Shown here piece by piece: positions 21,669 through 28,538 of a DNA stretch of 31,485 nt; position 1 is the first letter of the stretch; each line of letters starts with the position of its first letter. The DNA comes from a virus. Position numbers and translations under genes: made by a program. The stretch spans positions 1 through 31,485 of IMG/VR virus record IMGVR_UViG_3300028610_002224; one strand, written 5' to 3'. The notes under the pieces are model-generated. The model was not told the DNA's origin, made no database searches, and saw only the letters and a list, made by a program, of their open reading frames with translations.

Positions 21669-22382
21669 TTATATATCTTCAAATTCTTCTTCTGCAGGAT
21701 CGGTCTGAGTATCAGCATTTTCATTATAAGCTTCAAAACCATTAAAAAAGTCAATCTTGATCGTTTTCTTAATAAGTCCAGTGGCATCATCAATAATTGG
21801 TTTTTTAGTCTCCTTATCTTTCCAAATATCCCAATATTGACGGACAATGCACTTCTTACCCTCAACATTTCTCCAGTCCTTAACCACCATGTCTTTACCG
21901 ATAGGGAGAATCCCGATAGCATTGGCAATCTTAATTCTTCTGTTTTTTGTACCTTCTTTTTCATCTCCAGGGTTAGCAGGTATCAATCTAACTTCTGAGT
22001 TTAATGCCATTCCCTCATAAAAAACAAGTGCCGCAGCTTTCTCAGTCTCAGTTAAATTCCTAATTCTTGTTGCTGGCTCACCGTCTCTTTTTATCTGTTT
22101 ATTATCAGAGCCAATAACCGGCATATCAAGCCCTAATACATCAACTACCGTCATCCTTAACCCTACCTCAAAAGACATATACCCCTTTGAAGTGATTTCA
22201 CCAGCGTTGTTTTTAAAATCTTTTGTTATCTTATCACCGATGGTTGGTTCACCGAAAAGAACTACAAACCAACCCGGAACTCTCGTTGCAGTTGCCTTAT
22301 CAACATCAGCCTCAGTAATAGTTTCTTCAAAACCATCAGTATTGATTTCGTCCCAATTATAACCACCATTTTCTTCTGTCAT
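21669..22382 (-). CDS. Putative ssDNA-binding or recombination accessory protein
   Basis: This 237-residue protein has no motif that I can name with certainty. Between a helicase/nuclease set and the RDF-like gene, it shows a beta-rich body (RVPGWFVVLFGEPTIGDKITKDF, SFEVGLRMTVVDVLGLDMPVI, VRLIPANPGDEK...) and an acidic tail ending DPAEEEFEDI. That body-plus-acidic-tip layout is typical of single-strand DNA-binding proteins. If it is one, it would coat ssDNA and recruit the nuclease and RecD2. It lies between the RDF-like gene and the PD-(D/E)XK gene, a usual place for phage SSB or annealing proteins. Confidence 0.5.
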   Translation of the reverse strand: MTEENGGYNWDEINTDGFEETITEADVDKATATRVPGWFVVLFGEPTIGDKITKDFKNNAGEITSKGYMSFEVGLRMTVVDVLGLDMPVIGSDNKQIKRDGEPATRIRNLTETEKAAALVFYEGMALNSEVRLIPANPGDEKEGTKNRRIKIANAIGILPIGKDMVVKDWRNVEGKKCIVRQYWDIWKDKETKKPIIDDATGLIKKTIKIDFFNGFEAYNENADTQTDPAEEEFEDI

Positions 22383-22465
22383 AATAAAATTTCCTTTTTT
22401 TAAAAATTAAATTGCATTAAATAAGTTTTATTACACTTTTATTAAAAAATATTACAAAAAATCAA

Positions 22466-24385
22466 TTAAAATGGAACACCATTGATCATCATTTGAAGTA
22501 ATACTTTTAAAAAATCCCCCTGTTTTTGCGTCAAAAATTTAGCTGAAACAACATATTCACCCTTAAGATCTGTGAATTCACCAACAAGATCAAACCATTT
22601 CTCTTTATCGTCAAGATCAGAGATTTGTTTTTTTAACTTAATAATTTCAGTTATCGTAAGCCTTTCAACCTGAAATTCACCTTCAAGAGCAAAATAACGA
22701 GGATCTTTTTGAACGTCTTCAGCTTTTTCATCAAGTTCACCAGGCTCTTTATCTGGTTCAGTTTCAGTTTTAGTTTCCCCTCCCTGTGCAATCTCAGATT
22801 TTTTAACACTGGTATTAGGTTTTTCTTTCCCTTCATTCTCAAGCAATCTTTTAGCCTGAATGACCAGAAATTGAGAGTCTAAAGTCCTATTAAATGGTAT
22901 ATCAGGAAAGCGTTCAGCAGTAAGCCTGATTATTTCAACACGATCATCTGTTTTGGAGATGGCGATCATTAAAGGATCTGTGTTTACATCCTTCACTGCT
23001 TCAGATTCAGGGTTTTTTGCTTCCTGCCCGGGCTTTTGCTCATCAAGAGAAACTTTCTCAGTGGTATTGGTTTCAACAAACTTACCAGAAGTATAATCAG
23101 TAACAGCCTTTCTCCAAGATTCAGTGTTTGTGAAATTTTCAAACGCTGTTATTAATGAGGGTTTTTTAATTTTGTCACTCATCTCAGGAGCCACATTATA
23201 ACGCTTGAAGTATTTAATAAGATATTTTACATCATTCCTTTTCGCAAGGGCTATCGCTTTAACAGGATCTGATTGACCCTGAAGCCTCTCAAAAATTTCA
23301 ATCTTAGCTTTTTCCTTTTCATCAATTATCAGATCAGATTGAATATCACCAGTTTCTTCTTGATGAGCCTCTTCCCCTCCCTCCTCAATTCCAGACTCAT
23401 ATTTTTGACCCGCTGTTAATTCAGATTTTTTAACAACAGGCTCAAGTTTCTCAACAACTTCAGAAGATTCAACATCAATGATCTCACCACTACCAGCATC
23501 TTTATCAGGAAAATACTCAGAAACCATATCAGCTTCCTTGTCATCTTCATCAAAAAAAGAACCTTCACCAGCTTGCCTCGCAGATTCTTCAATCTGTTTC
23601 ATGTCGTTTGCAAACTCAGCATCTTTCTCGAAAAGTTCAATAGCCTGTTGACGCATTCTAAACATATCACCACGAAAGCATAGTCCAACGACAGGAATGG
23701 TTGTATTTATTCCTGTAGGTGTTTGTGTGGATAATTTATTAAAAGTCAACATAAGGGGTAGTCCTGCAATTCTTCCCTTAGTTAGTTTTTTTATAAGTTC
23801 TATAGTCGCAAGAATTCCTTTTATTGAATTCTCTCCGGTCGTAGTGAATTTAAAGACCTGACCAAACAAAGGTGAGGCCTCAATGATAAATGTTAATTTT
23901 GCATGAAGCTTACATTTATCGTTTTTGGAATATCCAAGACCAGCTTTATGACAAGGGCATTTCTGAGGTTTAGAGAAATTATCCATCATGGAATATGCTT
24001 CTTCGCCATTACCCTGACAGGCTAATTTTCCCCCGACATAACAAACTCTACGGACCGGCATATTCAAACTGGTATCGTCGAACATAAACATAACCGGGAT
24101 TCTGACAAGGCCACCAGCACTATTAACCATGCCACCATCGCTTTTAATAGTCTCAGTAAGTTCAACATTTTCAATTAAATTACCGTCTGGTCCTCGCTCA
24201 GTCGTTGTAATTTTAAAGTTATCGAACTTGATAGGTAATTGAAAATCATTACCTTTTTCCGATGTTTTTGTTTCACCTTTGCCGCCAATCTTAATATTTC
24301 CGGCTACGATGAATTTAGGGACAATTCCCACTACCGATGTGATTTGTTCTATCACAGCGACCTGTTTGTTTTTATCGTCTGTCAT
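22466..24385 (-). CDS. Gp3-like RDF/metal-binding protein with long acidic tail
   Basis: This 639-residue protein has an N-terminal domain (about 1-255) that looks like the phage Gp3-like family, often called recombination directionality factor-like or metal-binding. Its marks are CYVGGKLACQGNGEEAY, CPCHKAGLGYSKNDKCKLHAKLTFII, TTGENSIKGILATIELIKKLTKGRIAGLPLML. A long Glu/Lys/Ser-rich tail follows, with repeated helical segments (IEIFERLQGQSDPVKAIALAKRNDVKYLIKYF) and the peptide TEKVSLDEQ. The gene has a strong GGAGGAAAGGA site. Without an integrase nearby its role is probably in replication or recombination; a serine integrase elsewhere is the alternative. Confidence 0.65.
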   Translation of the reverse strand: MTDDKNKQVAVIEQITSVVGIVPKFIVAGNIKIGGKGETKTSEKGNDFQLPIKFDNFKITTTERGPDGNLIENVELTETIKSDGGMVNSAGGLVRIPVMFMFDDTSLNMPVRRVCYVGGKLACQGNGEEAYSMMDNFSKPQKCPCHKAGLGYSKNDKCKLHAKLTFIIEASPLFGQVFKFTTTGENSIKGILATIELIKKLTKGRIAGLPLMLTFNKLSTQTPTGINTTIPVVGLCFRGDMFRMRQQAIELFEKDAEFANDMKQIEESARQAGEGSFFDEDDKEADMVSEYFPDKDAGSGEIIDVESSEVVEKLEPVVKKSELTAGQKYESGIEEGGEEAHQEETGDIQSDLIIDEKEKAKIEIFERLQGQSDPVKAIALAKRNDVKYLIKYFKRYNVAPEMSDKIKKPSLITAFENFTNTESWRKAVTDYTSGKFVETNTTEKVSLDEQKPGQEAKNPESEAVKDVNTDPLMIAISKTDDRVEIIRLTAERFPDIPFNRTLDSQFLVIQAKRLLENEGKEKPNTSVKKSEIAQGGETKTETEPDKEPGELDEKAEDVQKDPRYFALEGEFQVERLTITEIIKLKKQISDLDDKEKWFDLVGEFTDLKGEYVVSAKFLTQKQGDFLKVLLQMMINGVPF

Positions 24386-24445
24386 TCTTTCCTTTCCTCC
24401 GTTTTATGTTCTGGAAAATAAAAATTAAAAAATAAAATTAAAAAA

Positions 24446-25108
24446 TTAAACTAAAGCTTCAATCAATCCAGCTTTTTGAGCCATGATAAATAAATCCCGG
24501 GTGATTTCGCAATCTTCTTCACAATATTGCCCGATAAAATCTTTTTCACCCATCAGCCAATATTGCCAAACGTCTTCACCGTCGATACCTTCAGTTTTCC
24601 CACGATCAAGAAATAACTTTGCAAAAGTATCAAGTTTTCCTTTGGCATAAGTTCCTTCACCGGCTAAAATTGGTCTTAAGTCGGTATGGTTTCCTTTATT
24701 ATATTTACTGGCATTAATTGTGACAGAAGGTCTTACACCATGACGCATACTATGAAGAAGTAGGCATCTAATATCGAAGTTGCGACTATTAAAGCCAACA
24801 AAATGATCGTAACCTTCGCAGATTTCCCAAAATTTAGTTAATAAATCTTTTTCAGATTCTTCATTTTCAAGAATAATACTGCCGACCTTTCCTTCTAAAT
24901 CAGCATAACCAGCGCAGCAAATAATATTAAGAAGAGGCTCTAGACCCATTTCTGCTTGCTGTTTTTTTGTTTTATTAGCAATATCAGCTTCAATTTTTAC
25001 AGGATCTTTTAAAGTTCCGTTGACCTTCACTGGTGGTAAAATGCTTATTAAACTTACATCTGGAATTGTTTCAAGATCGAAAATTAACGTTTTTGATGTT
25101 GAACTCAA
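24446..25108 (-). CDS. DEDDy 3'-5' exonuclease
   Basis: This 220-residue protein has the DnaQ/RNase T-like exonuclease fold of the PolB-exo type: TLIFDLETIPD (Asp11, Glu13), HFVGFNSRNFDIRCLL (Asp112), and the third motif QYCEEDCEITRDL (Tyr195, Asp199) of the DEDDy class. A conserved LDTFAKLF precedes it. It would degrade DNA 3'-5' and may proofread or trim ends in recombination. It is separate from any polymerase in this window. It precedes the RDF-like gene and follows the small HTH gene. Confidence 0.82.
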   Translation of the reverse strand: MSSTSKTLIFDLETIPDVSLISILPPVKVNGTLKDPVKIEADIANKTKKQQAEMGLEPLLNIICCAGYADLEGKVGSIILENEESEKDLLTKFWEICEGYDHFVGFNSRNFDIRCLLLHSMRHGVRPSVTINASKYNKGNHTDLRPILAGEGTYAKGKLDTFAKLFLDRGKTEGIDGEDVWQYWLMGEKDFIGQYCEEDCEITRDLFIMAQKAGLIEALV

Positions 25109-25120
25109 TTTAAACCTCCT

Positions 25121-25339
25121 TTAATCGTTTTTTTGTTTTGATGAGTTTTTTTCTTTTGCCCGATCAGAAGCATTTTTTAAAATTTCGGTAAGATCGTAAA
25201 GAGGCTTATTCCCCTTCATAGATGCAATTGGGTAATCATGGCTCTTAGCAGTGTTAAGACTAATACCAAGTTTCACGGCAAGCGCAGATAAGCTTAACAA
25301 ACTATTATACCACTTCAACTTATCTTTAGTTGTTTCCAA
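25121..25339 (-). CDS. Small HTH protein, first gene of the operon
   Basis: This 72-residue protein starts at TTG 25339 with AAGGAG eight bases upstream. It contains LSLSALAVKLGISLNTAKSHDYPIASMKGNKPLYDLTEILKNA, the pattern of an excisionase/MerR-like winged HTH. It is the first gene after the long regulatory gap, so it may be the operon's own regulator. The C-terminal part is basic and charged (DRAKEKNSSKQKND). Confidence 0.6.
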   Translation of the reverse strand: METTKDKLKWYNSLLSLSALAVKLGISLNTAKSHDYPIASMKGNKPLYDLTEILKNASDRAKEKNSSKQKND

Positions 25340-25410
25340 AATAATCTCCTTTTGTTTAAATTGTTATTGGTTATTTTTTTTTGATTTTAAGGAGAGATTA
25401 ACATCAGTTT

Positions 25411-25470
25411 TAATCAAAAGTCAATATCTTTTATCAATAAATGTCAAAAACTATCAAAGATTGTCAATAT
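25411..25470 (-). promoter_or_regulatory. Phased TTGA repeats upstream of the operon
   Basis: TTGA (TCAA on plus) occurs at 25434, 25444, 25454 and 25464, exactly ten bases apart, with one more at 25414 in the same phase and one at 25421. Some read TTGACA like a -35 box, but no good -10 lies at the right distance. It probably is a regulator-binding or promoter region for the 25339 operon. Confidence 0.45.
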
Positions 25471-25486
25471 TATTATAAAATTTTAA

Positions 25487-25531
25487 AAATAAAAAACCCG
25501 TATAACTTGATATTATTAGTTATACGGGTTT
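25487..25531 (-). terminator. Terminator of the fibre block
   Basis: A perfect 13-bp stem (AAACCCGTATAAC at 25494-25506 with GTTATACGGGTTT at 25519-25531) has a 12-nt loop. On the minus strand it runs into TTTTTTATTTTT. It lies 39 bases after the stop of the beta-helix gene. Confidence 0.85.
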
Positions 25532-25569
25532 AAGATAAAAATAAATAAATTCTTATCTATCCTCTCTAC

Positions 25570-26853
25570 TTAATTCAACTGCGCACCATCGAGCCCAATT
25601 CCTTCGGCTGTATATGATGCTGCGACTTCCGTTTCAAACTCGAAAGCCCCAATATCAAAAATACTGTTTTGCGGGCGTGATATACCTACAATATCATCAG
25701 TTATTCCTTCCGATGTTAAATCAACGCCGTCATCGATACCTGGAGATCCTTCTAATAAAGCATAGCTACCTGCAAATTGTGCATCCTCGTCATGCCCATT
25801 GGCTTCTTGCCCTGTGCCTTGAAATGCTGATAGTGATGAGTAATTAGACCCATCGTACCCAACAAAAATAGTCGTGTTCGAATACATATTATAATTTATA
25901 GTATGCCCCGTACCTGTACCACTCGCCATATAAAGGTCGTAATTACCGCTACTGTCTATTAGATTGTTCTCAAAAATCAACCCAGTTGCGGCAAAGTTTT
26001 CGATACCGTTTGTTGTACTTCCTACAATAGTGTTGTTATATATTTTTGTATTCCCCACGTGTGTAGAAGGTGGGAGGGAAGGGTGGTCGGCAAAAGAAAA
26101 GCCAGTAGCACCACTTGTGTGTATTAGATTGTTGCTGTATTCATTGTCCCTCTGGTATCTTGAGTAAATCCCCCTGTTCGTTCCAAATACCGTGTTGTGC
26201 TTTGCATTGTTCCCGTACCATAATATCTGGGGATCTCTTGAAGCGTCAGGCAAAAAATCAATGCCCGTGTGATCTGCGTCGAAAATTGTATTATACTCTA
26301 TTTCTGTATAATTACAGTCTTTTATTGTCACTCCGTTATAATTTCCGTATATCACATTATTATTGACTGAATTATAATCACCTTCTGCTATTAGTAATCC
26401 TGCGTAAATAGCTGGAGCAGTGTCGTATATCGTACAGTTTCGTATAATATTATAATCACCTTGAACTCTTACCCCTACGTTAGACCCTCCCGTCACATTC
26501 AACCCATCCCATATAATATAATCATGGTCAGATATCCAATCGACTACCGCCCATTGCCCTTGTGTTCTTCCATCTATAGTAACGACATCTGCCTGATAAT
26601 TTTTAAAAGTAATGGGGAATCCTGAAGTCCCCGATTGCGTCATACTTATAATATTTGCATTATAAGTACCTCCCAAAACATACGCTGTGTCCCCTGCGAC
26701 TAAAGTGCCGGTAGCTTTTCCAATTGTCAACCAAGGGAGTTCGAATGTTCCCGCATTTCCATCATTTCCCACTGTCGCAACATAATACTCAGCAGACTGT
26801 ACTGATTGGCACATAATTAAAAAGATAAATACTATTGATGTTAAAAATTTCAT
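25570..26853 (-). CDS. Parallel beta-helix protein with signal peptide
   Basis: This 427-residue protein has a signal peptide (MKFLTSIVFIFLIMCQSVQSA, cut likely after residue 21). The opening AEYYVATVGNDGNAGTFELPWLTIGKA is typical of DUF1565/pectate-lyase-like beta-helices. Repeated coils follow, such as NIIRNCTIYDTAPAIYAG, NSVNNNVIYGNYNGVTI and TEIEYNTIFDADHTGIDF. It could be a polysaccharide-binding or depolymerising tailspike. The C-terminal ASYTAEGIGLDGAQLN is nearly the same as the end of the protein encoded next to it (26867-27952), although the bodies are unrelated. Predicted export is odd for a virion protein. Confidence 0.75.
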   Translation of the reverse strand: MKFLTSIVFIFLIMCQSVQSAEYYVATVGNDGNAGTFELPWLTIGKATGTLVAGDTAYVLGGTYNANIISMTQSGTSGFPITFKNYQADVVTIDGRTQGQWAVVDWISDHDYIIWDGLNVTGGSNVGVRVQGDYNIIRNCTIYDTAPAIYAGLLIAEGDYNSVNNNVIYGNYNGVTIKDCNYTEIEYNTIFDADHTGIDFLPDASRDPQILWYGNNAKHNTVFGTNRGIYSRYQRDNEYSNNLIHTSGATGFSFADHPSLPPSTHVGNTKIYNNTIVGSTTNGIENFAATGLIFENNLIDSSGNYDLYMASGTGTGHTINYNMYSNTTIFVGYDGSNYSSLSAFQGTGQEANGHDEDAQFAGSYALLEGSPGIDDGVDLTSEGITDDIVGISRPQNSIFDIGAFEFETEVAASYTAEGIGLDGAQLN

Positions 26854-26866
26854 CCCGCCTCCCCAC

Positions 26867-27952
26867 TTAATTTAAAATTACACCATTTAAGCTGATTCCT
26901 TCGGCGGTATATGATATTGTTTCGCCAAAATTAAAAGAAAAACCAGCTTCTGGAATCCCTGATTCTGGAATAACAATCAAAAAGGCATTATCCCCAAAAC
27001 TACCTTGATTGACAGTAGCCGTTATTTCATTTGCCCCCCAAGTGACAGGTATTTGCATTTCAATATGGGTGCACGATGAATAAGTCGCGTTATCGCCCAC
27101 AACGACTCTAGCCCATGTTGTATCTATATAGATATCATCGTAATAATAAGTTGCTCCATAATTCGGGTTGCTATTGCCAGAGCATTCGAGATAATTCTCA
27201 AAATAAACAGCATTGATTAAATTGCCGGAATCATGTATTTGAACAGCGTCAAGATCTAAAGTACTTGATGCTGTCCCCGGTGTTCTTAGCCACGCCTTGT
27301 ATGCCCCATCAGCAACCCCGACACTCCCAAGCTCTATCTCTATGGTATACTGTGACCATACATCCTGATCGAGATAGTCTGCTGAAAAATAATTTGTTCC
27401 TGCGCTTCCGTTGTAATTTTGAATATACTGTGACCATGCATTAATTGCGAGTGTTCCTTTCCACGTAAAAAAAGCTAAATCAGGATATACCGGATCGCCA
27501 TCCACCTCAACCGCTGAGGGGGTTCGCCCTGCTTTAATCTGACATATAACATCAGTAGGCGACGGATTATTTGGCTTGAACCAATACGAGAAAAACAATT
27601 TTCCTGTTGCTGCTGAACCTATATTATTTGACCAAAAGTGAGCAGCCTTATTAGGGGTGCCTCTTGTCATTACTGCGCGAATATTACGCGTACTATTACT
27701 ACTCCGCTGGTTGGTGTCCGATATATCAGCCTGTTCGTTATTATCTCTTGAGGTCCAAAATGCATCCTCATCATCTATCCATTCTCCGACCGTATACCCT
27801 TCGCTATCTGTGTAGTTTGTCGGGGCTGCTGTCGCCTTTGTCCCAAAACCCGAGCCTGAAATAGTAAAAACCCCACCGTCTTGAGTTACGCTTGTTACTG
27901 TTGCGAATGATACAGCGGGTATAAGTAGTAATATTACTATTGATAACCTCAT
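26867..27952 (-). CDS. IPT/lectin-like beta-sandwich protein with signal peptide
   Basis: This 361-residue protein has a short signal peptide (MRLSIVILLLIPAVSFA). TVTSVTQDGGVFTISGSGFGTKA follows, resembling an IPT/TIG domain start. The middle (GKLFFSYWFKPNNPSPTDVICQIKAGR... WSQYTIEIELG... GAYKAWLRTPG) looks like a concanavalin-like lectin sandwich. The end is EITATVNQGSFGDNAFLIVI and then SYTAEGISLNGVILN. It would bind surface glycan or form part of a fibre. Its stop and the next gene's start are arranged in tandem with the beta-helix gene. Fold assignment is by pattern only. Confidence 0.65.
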   Translation of the reverse strand: MRLSIVILLLIPAVSFATVTSVTQDGGVFTISGSGFGTKATAAPTNYTDSEGYTVGEWIDDEDAFWTSRDNNEQADISDTNQRSSNSTRNIRAVMTRGTPNKAAHFWSNNIGSAATGKLFFSYWFKPNNPSPTDVICQIKAGRTPSAVEVDGDPVYPDLAFFTWKGTLAINAWSQYIQNYNGSAGTNYFSADYLDQDVWSQYTIEIELGSVGVADGAYKAWLRTPGTASSTLDLDAVQIHDSGNLINAVYFENYLECSGNSNPNYGATYYYDDIYIDTTWARVVVGDNATYSSCTHIEMQIPVTWGANEITATVNQGSFGDNAFLIVIPESGIPEAGFSFNFGETISYTAEGISLNGVILN

Positions 27953-28524
27953 TAGTGGGCCTCATAATTTGCTATTGACATTGTTAATTTCCGTGTTGTC
28001 AAGGTACTGTATGCGGTATTGCAATTGGGTGGGGAGGCTTCAAACCCGCCCTGATCCCCTCCGGGTTCATCGTAATAATAAGTCAAACTGCTTGAATTGT
28101 CTTGATAAAATTGTATTCTATAATTCCCTGCGGATAATGCTATGGGTACGGCCCATGTTACATGATTCCATTGTGGAGACATAGGGATTGATGCCGACTC
28201 AGTTGAACACGTACCTTGCTGTGTATCAGATGTATTATATATAGCCATATATATCGTTGATGTTCCACTACCAGAGTCAAGATACACATAACCATCCGAG
28301 ACTGTAATACCGCCAGCAGGGACGGTTATATCAAGGTATAGCCCCCCTTCGCTTGACCAGCTTGCGTCCGAGCTACCTATAGTTGTGTACCCAATTTCCA
28401 AGTCTTCCCCTCCACCAGCAATCCTCTTTCTCGCAATAACTGACTTGTGCATATCAGTTATTCCAGCAAAAGCAATACAAGGCAAAAGAAGAAATATAAT
28501 AAGTAATTTAATTAATTTTTTCAT
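27952..28524 (-). CDS. Small beta-rich secreted protein of the fibre block
   Basis: This 190-residue protein starts with a signal peptide (MKKLIKLLIIFLLLPCIAFAG). The mature part is beta-rich: GYTTIGSSDASWSSEGGLYLDITVPAGGITVSDGYVYLDSGSG... YRIQFYQDNSSSLTYYYDEPGG. The pattern suits a jelly-roll domain as found in fibre tips and carbohydrate-binding modules. Its stop overlaps the next gene's start by one base. I do not recognise a specific family. Confidence 0.6.
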   Translation of the reverse strand: MKKLIKLLIIFLLLPCIAFAGITDMHKSVIARKRIAGGGEDLEIGYTTIGSSDASWSSEGGLYLDITVPAGGITVSDGYVYLDSGSGTSTIYMAIYNTSDTQQGTCSTESASIPMSPQWNHVTWAVPIALSAGNYRIQFYQDNSSSLTYYYDEPGGDQGGFEASPPNCNTAYSTLTTRKLTMSIANYEAH

Positions 28525-28538
28525 AATTAGCTACCTCC

